A stretch of DNA of 64,000 nucleotides from Fusicatenibacter sp. (GCA_017887445.1 JAGHIA010000125.1:1-64000), one strand, 5' to 3'; shown: positions 53,556 to 62,452, numbered from the stretch's first letter. The notes: a model not told the origin generated them from the sequence alone. Translations and numbers: made by a program.

Positions 53556-53634
53556 TTCAATGTAGCGGCATAGTGGAATGTAAAAATAATTTATTTTACT
53601 GTCTAATGAAGTAGACTCATATTGGAAAAGAAAG
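53556..53634 (+). ncRNA. Candidate cas-regulating crRNA-like RNA (two degenerate repeats)
   Basis: Degenerate repeat 1 (53556-53585) matches the array repeat at 22 of 30 positions, including 15 in a row (GCATAGTGGAATGTA). Then come 19 spacer-like bases (53586-53604). Degenerate repeat 2 (53605-53634) matches at 21 of 30 (GAAGTAGA, CATA, TGGAA). Orientation is the crRNA one, on the strand opposite to cas. The spacer part targets the cas promoter with a CCA PAM. This layout matches known CreR/CreA-type RNAs beside type I cas operons. The 3' end is unknown. Confidence 0.72.
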
Positions 53635-53763
53635 AATATTGCTTTCGTGTATTCTGCGATTTTCGCATCCCCCTGTATGGTTATTAATACATTTTAAATT
53701 CTTTTTGCTTGCAATCGCTTGTATTTGCCAAAAAGAACGGATGCAATATAAAAAAGGAGTGTG

Positions 53764-53877
53764 ATGAACATAGCAAATACATCGGCAATTTCTGCTGATG
53801 CTGAAAAACCAGAAAAACAAAGAGTCAAAAATAGAAAATATAGAAAGAAAAATAATAACGATGAAAATATAGAATAA
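53764..53877 (+). CDS. Small 37-residue ORF upstream of the EVE-like gene
   Basis: Too short for the ORF track. AAAAGGAG stands four to five bases before the ATG. The product is MNIANTSAISADAEKPEKQR followed by a Lys/Arg/Asn-rich tail using AGA and AAA codons; no family recognised. It ends 17 bases before the next gene, so it may be translated in the same operon, be a leader peptide, or, given its place beside a crRNA-like RNA, be a toxin-like partner. The last idea is speculative. Confidence 0.5.
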   Translation: MNIANTSAISADAEKPEKQRVKNRKYRKKNNNDENIE

Positions 53878-53894
53878 AATACGGAGGAATCGTT

Positions 53895-54725
53895 ATGGAT
53901 CTAGTAAATCACAAAGTAAAAAGTAAAGCTTTAGGAATAGGAACCGTTATAGAACAGGATGACAGTCATGTTATCGTGCAGTTCACAGCAAAGAAAAGCA
54001 CCTTTCAATATCCGGAGGCCTTCAGAAAATTTCTGACAGCAGAAGACGATGAAATCCAGCAGGCATTATTAGTGGAAATCGCAGCAGCAGACGCGCTTAT
54101 TCAAGAAACCAAAATCAAAATGGAAGAAACACGCAAGGCAGCAGAGCAAGTTAAGTTAAAAGAATTGGCTGCAAAAGCTAAACATAAAACAACAAGTAAA
54201 CCCGTAAAAAGAATTGCTCGCGTGGAAGGACAGCATCTTACATTCCTTGTATTCCAAGGCGGAACTTTTGCTAAAGAATATAAGGGCAGCTACATTTGGG
54301 CACCAAAATTCAGCCAGAGTGGTGGCACATGTCACCATTGGGAAAAAATGTTAGATGTTCGTGAAGGCGATATTATTCTTCATTGCTCAGAAGGTTTTGT
54401 TAAAGCCATTAGTGTTGCAAAGGGACCTTGTTTTGATTGTGATAGCCCGGATGAACTTACAGAAGAAAAGCTTTGGGCCCAAAACGGTAGAATGATTAAA
54501 TGCGATTATACCAAAATCGAAAATCCTATCAAACACTCTGATTACAAGGATACAATCCTAAAGTATTGTGGCGTGAAATACTCTCCGTTTGACAAAGACG
54601 GTAACGGCAATATGGGATACTTGTTTGATTTGAATCGTGAACTTGCAAAGTTCTTTGTCGAGAAGACTGTTATTAATAATAGCTATCTACTTGACTTAGA
54701 ATGTGTACAGGAAGTTTTGAAATAA
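53895..54725 (+). CDS. Protein with EVE/PUA-like C-terminal domain
   Basis: 276 residues. Residues 1 to about 65 form a small domain seen at the start of many clostridial proteins (KVKSKALGIGTVIEQ, FQYPEAFRKFL). A Lys/Ala/Glu-rich helical linker follows. The C-terminal 160 residues have IWAPKFSQSGGTCHHWEKML and REGDIILHCSEGFVKAISVA, resembling EVE/PUA-like folds that read modified bases in restriction and RNA-modification proteins. GGAGG precedes the ATG. The stop overlaps the NUDIX start as TAATG. A defence role is suggested by context only. Confidence 0.7.
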   Translation: MDLVNHKVKSKALGIGTVIEQDDSHVIVQFTAKKSTFQYPEAFRKFLTAEDDEIQQALLVEIAAADALIQETKIKMEETRKAAEQVKLKELAAKAKHKTTSKPVKRIARVEGQHLTFLVFQGGTFAKEYKGSYIWAPKFSQSGGTCHHWEKMLDVREGDIILHCSEGFVKAISVAKGPCFDCDSPDELTEEKLWAQNGRMIKCDYTKIENPIKHSDYKDTILKYCGVKYSPFDKDGNGNMGYLFDLNRELAKFFVEKTVINNSYLLDLECVQEVLK

Positions 54726-55129
54726 TGGCGAAGGTAGTAAAGGTTGTGGCAGCAGTCATTTGTGACACTATGAATGAGAAAAAAGAAATATTTGCTACAG
54801 CCAGAGGTTATGGTGAGTTTAAGGGTCAGTGGGAGTTTCCAGGCGGAAAAGTAGAAGCCGGCGAAACACCGCAGCAAGCTCTCATCAGAGAAATAAAAGA
54901 AGAACTGGACACAGTCATTACGGTTGGAGATTTGATAAGTACCATTGAATATGATTACCCTACTTTCCACCTATCTATGGATTGTTTCTGGTGTGAAGTA
55001 ATTGAAGGGGAACTGAAACTGTTGGAAGCGGAATCAGCATGTTGGCTTACAAAGAACACGCTTTATGATGTTCAGTGGCTACCGGCAGATTTCACTTTGA
55101 TTGAAAAGATTTATTCGATGCTACACTAA
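54725..55129 (+). CDS. NUDIX hydrolase, MutT-like
   Basis: 134 residues. The NUDIX box is complete: GGKVEAGETPQQALIREIKEEL near residues 39-60. FKGQWEFPGG before it is typical of MutT-type 8-oxo-dGTP pyrophosphatases. The start codon overlaps the stop of the EVE-like gene, so the two are translationally coupled; together they suggest handling of modified nucleotides. The longer ORF-track start would overlap the upstream gene. Confidence 0.88.
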   Translation: MAKVVKVVAAVICDTMNEKKEIFATARGYGEFKGQWEFPGGKVEAGETPQQALIREIKEELDTVITVGDLISTIEYDYPTFHLSMDCFWCEVIEGELKLLEAESACWLTKNTLYDVQWLPADFTLIEKIYSMLH

Positions 55130-55132
55130 ACG

Positions 55133-55185
55133 AAAGATGTCGGGGGCAAAAGCTGGTGCCCGCTTTGGATTTTGACACCAACTAA
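55133..55185. repeat. Module D fragment
   Basis: AGATGTCGGGGGCAAAAGCT and GGTGCCCGCTTTGGATTTTG resemble one arm of the 245-bp fold-back at 21.8 kb with scattered changes. The opposite arm is absent. A partial module A end (GGCTGAACTGTTGCTAC) follows at 55289-55305. Confidence 0.5.
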
Positions 55186-55323
55186 GCATATTGAAATTGA
55201 ACTGTAAGTGCTGATTATTAGTGCAGCAGAATATAAATAAACCAGGAGCAAATCGATTTCTATCATACAGGTTTGCTCCCACGAATAATGATAGGCTGAA
55301 CTGTTGCTACATGCTTTTTCCGC

Positions 55324-55399
55324 TAGAGTATGTTTGAAAATTCATTCCTGCAAGATTTGCGTCACAATTTGCAGAAAGCAATTTTCAAACACACTCTAG
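55324..55399. repeat. Module C palindromic repeat
   Basis: CTAGAGTATGTTTGAAAATT and AATTTTCAAACACACTCTAG form the ends of a 76-bp element with CAAGATTTGCGTCACAATTT inside. It lies between the convergent NUDIX and GIY-YIG genes; nothing else is visible in this gap. Confidence 0.75.
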
Positions 55400-55455
55400 T
55401 TTTACTTCTTCGACAATATATCCAAAATCACATATTTCGTTTTACTTAACACCCA

Positions 55456-56673
55456 TTATTTTCTATGTGCCTGATCCTTCTGGCGCGACCACATGATCTT
55501 TCCATTTTCTGAAGCTCCTGCTACACAACCCGCTGCAGCAGACAAGCTTTTAAAATACACATCTTCTGCAAATACGCAATCCTTAACTTTTCCATCTGCA
55601 ATTAACCGTGACCGGAGTTTTCTGATCCAGGAGGGACAAGATTTCGTTTCTGCTGCGCTAAATCCAGAACCTTTGCACACTATAAATCCATCGCCGCTGA
55701 TATAGCCTGTCGCGGACACATTTTTAACAGACATATGCAGAATATCCACATCATTAGCAGCCGGCTCTTTTGGGGCTGTACGTCGTTTCTTTTCAGTTTT
55801 CGGTAACGTTTCTTCCCCCGTGTCAAGAGCCTTTAATGGCACATTATCTTTGTTTTTCCATTCAAGTGTTCCATTGGAACTTTTACCACATACGAACATT
55901 GCTGCATAGGATGGGCTGCCAAAAGAAATATCCTCCTGCAATATGCCGCTTTTATCTATGATCCCGGCATACTTTTCACGCATTTTTCTTAAGCCATTAC
56001 CAATATATTCTGCAAGTTCTGGACATATGTAACTTCCTTTAAGAACCCAAAAGCCATCGGACGTGATTCTCCCAACAGCATTTCCACCTTTTCCCTTATT
56101 TCTGCTGAAATACAGAAGTTCACCTTCCGTATCCACATCATCATTGTCAGAGGATGGAAGAGGTTCAAATGTCTTATGGCCAAGCGCTGGCAAAATTAGG
56201 CGCACATTGATAATGAATTCCTCCAGAAGATCCCTGATTTGTTTCGGTATCCTGGACTGCGGAGGCGTATTTCCATTTTTTATAATATAGCGTTTTGTTT
56301 CAGCCGCGATCGTATAGAACCTATTTTCAAGGTACTTTACACGTCCTTTTTCAAGCGTACCATCTGGTGTAACAAAAATAACCGCCTCAGTCCAATAGCT
56401 GTCATCCTTTTCAAATGTATGCGGTTGGAGCAGCCGCTTTAATGTGTCGTCTGCTTCTCCGACATATATGAACTGCTTTCCTGTATCATCATCCTTTCCA
56501 AACAGGAAATAGACTCCAGGCGTATTTAGTTCTGGCAGATCACTGCAATCTTTCAATGTGGATCGGGGAATTTTATATGCCATTCCATTCCAATTAGACA
56601 GTGAAGCCTGCCATCTCCCGGAAGCCGTTCCATCCATCAAATATAAATTTATACTTTTCCCCAGCGAAGGCAT
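55456..56673 (-). CDS. GIY-YIG nuclease family protein with DUF4357-like repeats
   Basis: 405 residues. The GIY-YIG core is at about 52-130: PGVYFLFGKDD, FIYVGEADDTLKRL and a later Glu/Asn pair in YLENRFYTIA. Two DUF4357-like modules follow, around GRITSDGFWVLKGSYIC and TGYISGDGFIVCKGSGF, separated by a Lys/Pro linker. GGAGGAAG precedes the chosen ATG. It follows hsdR by about 45 bases in the same direction and thus may be part of the restriction locus. Whether it cuts DNA is untested; such proteins accompany many type I systems. Confidence 0.85.
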   Translation of the reverse strand: MPSLGKSINLYLMDGTASGRWQASLSNWNGMAYKIPRSTLKDCSDLPELNTPGVYFLFGKDDDTGKQFIYVGEADDTLKRLLQPHTFEKDDSYWTEAVIFVTPDGTLEKGRVKYLENRFYTIAAETKRYIIKNGNTPPQSRIPKQIRDLLEEFIINVRLILPALGHKTFEPLPSSDNDDVDTEGELLYFSRNKGKGGNAVGRITSDGFWVLKGSYICPELAEYIGNGLRKMREKYAGIIDKSGILQEDISFGSPSYAAMFVCGKSSNGTLEWKNKDNVPLKALDTGEETLPKTEKKRRTAPKEPAANDVDILHMSVKNVSATGYISGDGFIVCKGSGFSAAETKSCPSWIRKLRSRLIADGKVKDCVFAEDVYFKSLSAAAGCVAGASENGKIMWSRQKDQAHRK

Positions 56674-56718
56674 AGTCTCTTCCTCCAATCGTTACATAAC
56701 TCAAACAAATTTTCCTAA

Positions 56719-59628
56719 TCAATAATATTCCTCGATGTAACTGTACGCCTTGTCAAAAACCTCTTTATCTTTGATCTTATACTTGATCCAGACAACGCTG
56801 CGAAGCGCCTTCTTCACTTCCTGCTTTCCTGCCGTGGTATTCTGCCAGCCATCGAAACGGACAATTTTAACAATGTCATCAATATCGGTTACAATTCTTT
56901 CAACAATAACGGGAGTTCTCGGATTCTTCATACCATTAAAGAGCTCCGTCAGTGCCGCCTTCCCCTTATCAATTTCCTCTTCCGGCACAACCTCTTTTTC
57001 GGCTTGCGCTGCCTCTCGTGCCAGTTCCAACAAAAGTTTCAGGAATTCCACGCTGCTGACCAGCCCCTGTTCATGGCGCTCCCGAAGTTCCTCAACCTTT
57101 TCACCCAGTTTGATAAACTTAGGATCATTGCTATGTCTACGGATCTTCGCAACAAGATCGATCTGCACCTTCATGGTTGTCCTCTTCAGATCCTTCTGTT
57201 TCTCAATGAACTTGTCGATAAGCTCGGCATCCATTGTGATGATTTCCTCATCATCATGGACCTCACCGATATCAAGGTTCTCGTGAACCAATTCCATCGT
57301 CTTGGGACCAAGCGAAGCCCAAATAAGTGCTCCGCGTCCATCGGTCGGTTTTACAGACTCATATACGAGTGTCAGCCATTGATAATCAAACTTATACGGA
57401 TTCAGAAATGCGTCCGGAGACAGCGCATTCCATGCACGATTCAAGACCACATAATCCGCGGCGAATTCATCCTTCTCCTTATTTGTCGGAATACATTCCT
57501 GTGCTGCCATAAGGCCTTCCCAGCCGTCAATGCTGCGGTCAACTCCCATGAAATAGCTAAGGCACTTACGCATCAGCGCAGGCAGCTGCTTTTTCACCTC
57601 TTCAATATTTGTAATGACCTTACGCATACCAGCCTCATCAAAATCAAGTGCCTTGGCCACGTTATCAAAGATCCCTATGTAATCAACAATAAGGCCGAAC
57701 GTTTTTCCCTCATCGTAAGTACGGTTTGTTCGGCAGATTGCCTGAAGAAGCGTGTGATCTTTCATAGGTTTATCCAGATACATGACCTGTAAGATCTGCG
57801 CATCAAATCCTGTAAGCAGCTTAGAAGTCACAATAATCAACTTCAGCGGTGATTTTGGATCTCGGAAATAATCCAGTAGCTTACCTTCTTCATCACGGCT
57901 GCGATGGTACTTCTTATATCGATCTTCTTTATCGTTATTTGTGTCCATGACAATATCGGAAGCTTCGGGCGGCAGAAGCTTGTCCAGTTCCTCCTTGTAC
58001 ATCAAGCAACATTCCCGATCATAAACCACAACCTGCCCCTTATATCCATTCGGCTCAATCTTCTCTTTATAATGCTTAACAATATGTTCGCAGACCTTTT
58101 TGATACGCTTTTTGTCATACATGATGGCCTTCATATTTACTCGCTTCGAAAGTTCTGCTTTATCCTCTTCTGATAACCCTTCCGTAAGAATATCAAATTC
58201 TCTATTCAGTTTATCGCGATCAACATGCAAGTCAATCGGCACCGGCTCAAAATTCAGCGGAAGCGTTGCCTTATCACGAATAGAATCCTGAAACGAATAC
58301 TTGCTCATGTATCCGCTCTTATCTTCGATCGCTCCAAAAGTCTTGAAGGTATTTTTATCCACCCTGTTAATCGGCGTACCGGTCAGACCAAAGAAGAACG
58401 CATTCGGAAGGGCAATTCGCATTTTGGAACCCAGATCACCTTCCTGTGTTCTGTGCGCCTCATCGACCATGATTATGATATTGTCGCGGCGATTCAGCTC
58501 CTCTTCTACATCACCAAAACGATAGATGGTTGTAATGGCAATCTTTCTAATGTCTTGTTTGAAGAAATTGATCAAATCCTCTTTCGAAGCCAGGCTCACC
58601 AGGTTCGGTATATCAGATGCATTAAAAGTCGCCGTAATCTGTGTTTCAAGATCAAGTCGGTCATCAACGATCACGACTGTTGGATTTCTGAGTTCAGGTA
58701 TCATACGCAACTTCTGTGCGGCAAAAACCATCAGCAAGGACTTGCCTGATCCCTGAAAATGCCAGATGAGTCCCTGCTTGATTTCATTCTCCAGCACACG
58801 CTGGACAATCATATTTGCCCCCTCGTACTGCTGATAGCGGCAAATGATCTTGTACTTGCGGTATTTCTTATCTGTCGCAAACAAAGTGAAAAACTGGAAG
58901 ATATCCATCACCTTTTCCGGCGTAATCATATCTTCAACACTGGTCTTCACATCGGCCAGGCTACCTTCCACTTTATGCGTTGCTGTATGCCACGGTCCCC
59001 ACATGTTGAGCGGCATCCCAACAGAACCATACCTGTAGCGCTTACCTTCCGTGCCAAAATTAAATACATTAGATACAAACATGGCCGGAACACTCTTCTC
59101 ATAAGCCGCGATATCCTGCGCAGCATCAAGCCAGGTAATCGCATTGCGGACCGGGGTCTTGAGCTCGCCAATAACAAGTGGGAACCCGTTAACCAACAGA
59201 ACAATATCGAATCTCTTTCCATTATCCTTCTGAGGATAAACCCACTGATTTGTAACGATACACTCGTTTTTATCAAGTTCTTCTTTGGTCATAGTCCCGA
59301 AGAAGCGAATCGAGACGGCATGCCCATCCTTTCCAAACGGATAGGAATTCTCCTCGAAAATCATCCGCTTAAATACTTCATTCTGGGTAATCAGGTTATT
59401 CTCATTCGCAGACAGGAAGATGGTTCGGATTTTGTAAATCACCTCATCTGCTCTGGACGGTTCCTCTGCAATTTCAGGATTCAGACGGATCAGCGCGTCT
59501 TTCACCATAGGCTCTACCATAACATCTGAATACTGGCGGGGCAGCTCCTCTGCGGGCACATACCGCCAGCCATTTTGTTTCAGCGTGGTAATTACCATCT
59601 GTTCAATCGTGTTATCTTCGTTAAACAT
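56719..59628 (-). CDS. hsdR: Type I restriction enzyme, R (motor/nuclease) subunit
   Basis: 969 residues. The N-terminal PD-(D/E)xK nuclease includes FDIVLLVNGFPLVIGELKT. The translocase has Walker A WHFQGSGKSLLMVF near residue 293, the DEAH box IIMVDEAHRTQEGD, FGLTGTPI, and motif VI-like LLQAICRTNRTYDEG. It translocates DNA and cuts at a distance from the recognition site when the site is unmethylated. AAAGGAG precedes the ATG. Appears intact. Confidence 0.95.
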   Translation of the reverse strand: MFNEDNTIEQMVITTLKQNGWRYVPAEELPRQYSDVMVEPMVKDALIRLNPEIAEEPSRADEVIYKIRTIFLSANENNLITQNEVFKRMIFEENSYPFGKDGHAVSIRFFGTMTKEELDKNECIVTNQWVYPQKDNGKRFDIVLLVNGFPLVIGELKTPVRNAITWLDAAQDIAAYEKSVPAMFVSNVFNFGTEGKRYRYGSVGMPLNMWGPWHTATHKVEGSLADVKTSVEDMITPEKVMDIFQFFTLFATDKKYRKYKIICRYQQYEGANMIVQRVLENEIKQGLIWHFQGSGKSLLMVFAAQKLRMIPELRNPTVVIVDDRLDLETQITATFNASDIPNLVSLASKEDLINFFKQDIRKIAITTIYRFGDVEEELNRRDNIIIMVDEAHRTQEGDLGSKMRIALPNAFFFGLTGTPINRVDKNTFKTFGAIEDKSGYMSKYSFQDSIRDKATLPLNFEPVPIDLHVDRDKLNREFDILTEGLSEEDKAELSKRVNMKAIMYDKKRIKKVCEHIVKHYKEKIEPNGYKGQVVVYDRECCLMYKEELDKLLPPEASDIVMDTNNDKEDRYKKYHRSRDEEGKLLDYFRDPKSPLKLIIVTSKLLTGFDAQILQVMYLDKPMKDHTLLQAICRTNRTYDEGKTFGLIVDYIGIFDNVAKALDFDEAGMRKVITNIEEVKKQLPALMRKCLSYFMGVDRSIDGWEGLMAAQECIPTNKEKDEFAADYVVLNRAWNALSPDAFLNPYKFDYQWLTLVYESVKPTDGRGALIWASLGPKTMELVHENLDIGEVHDDEEIITMDAELIDKFIEKQKDLKRTTMKVQIDLVAKIRRHSNDPKFIKLGEKVEELRERHEQGLVSSVEFLKLLLELAREAAQAEKEVVPEEEIDKGKAALTELFNGMKNPRTPVIVERIVTDIDDIVKIVRFDGWQNTTAGKQEVKKALRSVVWIKYKIKDKEVFDKAYSYIEEYY

Positions 59629-59670
59629 ATAAGAGTCTCCTTTCCAAATTTTGATTTGAGATCACTCAAT

Positions 59671-60819
59671 TCAGCCAAGATTCTCCAGAAGTATCTTTTT
59701 GTAGGTGGCATTCAGCTCCGAAATCGCCTGATTTAATTCAAATTTTGATTTATCGCTCTGGCGTGCAAGAGCAACAAATCGCTTCTGCTCGTTCGCCGTT
59801 GGTATTAATACCTCGATTTCCTCAATTCGGTACAATGCCAATTTAGGCTGTGTAGTATGCATAGTCTTAGCTTCAATCTGGTCTGCGCCAACAGGTAAAG
59901 ATAAATACCAAATCAAATAATCTCTATCGACAGGCGCATCTGACTGTAATACTATTTTGGCTGCATTTTCTGTAAGATTGGCACCTTCAATACATTCAGG
60001 AATGCACCCGATTTGCCCAATCGTCCCAGCAATACTGATATAGATATCCTTTGAGCTTATCACATAACGTGAAATTTTTTTATGAGTTTCTTCGCTCAAA
60101 TACACTAATCCTGACAATTCCACTGAACGATTTATCATATCGACCACTCGAACATATGGGTGCTCAGTTGGCCCATCTGCATAACCTTCACCCTTAGGTA
60201 ATCGCTTTCCTCCCTTCACCTCTGCAAAATCTCCAATCTTCTTTATCGGCAAGGCTTTAGGATTGTGCTCGACATCTCCGAACAGCTCGAAAAATTGAGA
60301 TTTCACAAGTTCATCCGTATAATACAACAGTCGCTTGTACGCTTCTTTCGTCCTGTTCACAGACCATAAAGCCTTCGCCAACTTACACTGTTCTGATAAA
60401 CCTGGAAGTTCAAATTCTAATTCTTTCAAATCTCGCCAGTTAATTGTTGGTGACAAAGAACCAACCGAAATTTTAATAGCCGCATCCAAGAAATAATCTG
60501 AGCTGATAAACAGCGGGAAGAACTCCTTATCTACCACATTCTCCTTTGGTCGAAGCACCATGCCATGTGCAGAAAAAATCCCATCAAAGGGAGCGATGGC
60601 AACTTTCTTCTGATAAGCTCGCCTCTTTCCAAAAAGGACATCCCCCTTTTTCATAAGAAGCTTTTCACCTTTAGGCGCAATATCAGAACCGTACCTCGAC
60701 ACTTTTAAACTACCAGTATCAAGATGTTCGAGCCCTATATACTTGTACTTATCTTCTTCAACAGGCTTTTTCTTATCGGTGCTGTTAAATGCAATATCCT
60801 CAAACTTATATTTAGCCAT
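59671..60819 (-). CDS. hsdS: Type I restriction-modification, S (specificity) subunit
   Basis: 382 residues, two target-recognition domains. TRD1 covers about 1-145 and ends with SVGSLSPTINWRDLKELEFELP. A conserved helical spacer (CKLAKALWSVNRTKEAYKRL) follows, then TRD2 (KIGDFAEVKGGKRLPKG) and a second helical spacer at the C-terminus. The TRDs set the DNA sequence methylated and restricted. The chosen ATG follows GGAGG by ten bases; the GTG in the track overlaps that site. A remnant of another hsdS lies directly upstream. Confidence 0.93.
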   Translation of the reverse strand: MAKYKFEDIAFNSTDKKKPVEEDKYKYIGLEHLDTGSLKVSRYGSDIAPKGEKLLMKKGDVLFGKRRAYQKKVAIAPFDGIFSAHGMVLRPKENVVDKEFFPLFISSDYFLDAAIKISVGSLSPTINWRDLKELEFELPGLSEQCKLAKALWSVNRTKEAYKRLLYYTDELVKSQFFELFGDVEHNPKALPIKKIGDFAEVKGGKRLPKGEGYADGPTEHPYVRVVDMINRSVELSGLVYLSEETHKKISRYVISSKDIYISIAGTIGQIGCIPECIEGANLTENAAKIVLQSDAPVDRDYLIWYLSLPVGADQIEAKTMHTTQPKLALYRIEEIEVLIPTANEQKRFVALARQSDKSKFELNQAISELNATYKKILLENLG

Positions 60820-60837
60820 CTTGTGCAGCACCTCCCA

Positions 60838-60960
60838 TCATTTTTGCGTTTTCATAACAAACCGATATTCTTTCAGATGATTCCATTTCACCCTTGGAGA
60901 AAGAAGTCTGGAAAAATTCTCCACTACTACCGCTACATCGCCCAATCTTACTTTACTCAT
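60838..60960 (-). pseudogene. hsdS remnant
   Basis: A 40-codon frame not in the ORF track. It starts with ATG overlapping the hsdM stop (ATGAGTAA), as hsdS genes usually do, and reads MSKVRLGDVAV, a common HsdS N-terminus. It then jumps to LSPRVKWNHLKEYRF, which matches the end of a TRD1, before a stop. About 130 residues between these parts are missing. Best explained as a decayed specificity gene left by deletion or recombination. Confidence 0.7.
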
Positions 60961-62452
60961 CATCTTCTCCATCCTTTGTAATCATCTTTGTGAGCTCCTC
61001 ATAATAAACTCGCATTCGTTCCGATGTCCGTTTCCAGTGTTCGTAGTGTACCTCAAGTTCAACTGAATCAATTTCATTTTCTTCTTTTACCTGCTTTACA
61101 TACAGCGGAATGCTAAGAGAAAAATCATTCTTTTCTGCATCCTGAACCGTAATTACCTTAGAGAATCCCTCTTCGTCACTGTATTTTTCATAGGCTGAGC
61201 TGATTCTCTTTATATTATCATCCGTCAGGTAGCTTTGAGCATTCTTCCTCTCCACTTCGCCAACCGCATTGATCATAAGAATCTGTCCACGTCTTTTTGG
61301 AGCCTTGCGCATACGACAAATCATAATGCAGGCTTCCATCGGTGAGTTGTAAAACAGGTTGGCCGCCAATCCAATAACACATTCTACTGCATCGCCTCTT
61401 ATCAGATTTTCCCGCATTTCTCTCTCTTCGTTTCTGAACAGCACACCATGGGGAAAAAGAATTGCGCACCGGCCAGTATCGGGTTTCAGGCTTTTTACAA
61501 TATGCTGTAAAAACGCATAATCCGCACGTCCCTGCGGCGGAACACCCAAAAAGTTTCTTCCGTATTTGTCCGACTCGAATGCTCCCCGGTCCCATTGGCT
61601 AATGGAATACGGCGGATTCGCAAGACACAGATCGAACTGCTTCAGTCTTCCGTTTTCGATAAAAGCCGGTGACTTCAGCGTATCGTCGTTCACTATATGA
61701 AAATCTGCTATCCCGTGCAGGAATAAGTTCATCCTTCCAATCGCGGAAGTAAGCGCATTGATCTCCTGCCCATACACGGCCACATTACGCCACTCCTGCC
61801 CATGTTCTTTCAGATATGCTATGGAGGAGATCAGCATACCGGCGCTTCCACAAGTAGGATCATAAATAGATTCACCTGACTGCGGCTTCAGCATCTCTGT
61901 CATCAAATGGACAACCGTTCGGTTCGTATAAAATTCCTGGGCCGTATGGCCACTGTCATCTGCAAACTTTTTGATCAAATATTCATAGCCTTGTCCAAGC
62001 TCGTCTTCCGGGCAGTTCGCCAATGAGAGTGTCTTAGAACTAAAGTGCTCCAGCAAATCCTTCAGCAGTCGATCTGGCAACCGTTTCTTATTTGTCCATG
62101 CACCGTCTCCGAAAATACCATGCAGTTTTTCTGGATTCGCCGCCTCAATTTTATGGAAAGCCGTTACGATCGCCTTCCCCACATTCTCTGTCGTGTTTCT
62201 TATATCGTTCCAGTGGGCTCCTTCCGGAATTGTAAATGTATGATTTTCTTCCCAGGTCAATGCCTCCTCATCGCCATCATTTTCAGCAAGAACCTTTTCA
62301 TTTTCTTCATCGTACACATCGCAGATTCTCTTAAAAAATAGAAGCGGAAAGATATACTGTTTATAGGCTCCAGCGTCAATATGAGATCTCAGCAGGACAG
62401 CTGATCCCCATAAGTAAGATTGAAGATCCTCTATTGATATTGTCTTACTCAT
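60953..62452 (-). CDS. hsdM: Type I restriction-modification, M (methyltransferase) subunit, second copy
   Basis: 499 residues. N-terminal HsdM_N helical domain (LRSHIDAGAYKQYIFPLLFFKRI), then the N6-adenine methylase domain with the SAM motif DPTCGSAGML and catalytic NPPY in LANPPYSISQWD. GGAGG precedes the chosen ATG, which overlaps the end of the upstream hsdM by eight bases (ATGAGTAA). Probable partner of the adjacent hsdS. The motif I variant TCGSAG is acceptable for the family. Confidence 0.93.
   Translation of the reverse strand: MSKTISIEDLQSYLWGSAVLLRSHIDAGAYKQYIFPLLFFKRICDVYDEENEKVLAENDGDEEALTWEENHTFTIPEGAHWNDIRNTTENVGKAIVTAFHKIEAANPEKLHGIFGDGAWTNKKRLPDRLLKDLLEHFSSKTLSLANCPEDELGQGYEYLIKKFADDSGHTAQEFYTNRTVVHLMTEMLKPQSGESIYDPTCGSAGMLISSIAYLKEHGQEWRNVAVYGQEINALTSAIGRMNLFLHGIADFHIVNDDTLKSPAFIENGRLKQFDLCLANPPYSISQWDRGAFESDKYGRNFLGVPPQGRADYAFLQHIVKSLKPDTGRCAILFPHGVLFRNEEREMRENLIRGDAVECVIGLAANLFYNSPMEACIMICRMRKAPKRRGQILMINAVGEVERKNAQSYLTDDNIKRISSAYEKYSDEEGFSKVITVQDAEKNDFSLSIPLYVKQVKEENEIDSVELEVHYEHWKRTSERMRVYYEELTKMITKDGEDDE

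Noticed and set aside
53676-53698. Second possible target of the spacer-like sequence before the 37-aa ORF
   Set aside because: TTAATACATTTTA matches 10 of 13 positions but the preceding bases are TTA, not CCN, and the region is AT-rich enough for such a match by chance.
53617-53820. 67-residue minus-strand ORF upstream of cas6
   Set aside because: No ribosome site, Cys/Ile/His-rich composition, and it overlaps the crRNA-like RNA and the small plus-strand ORF in antisense.
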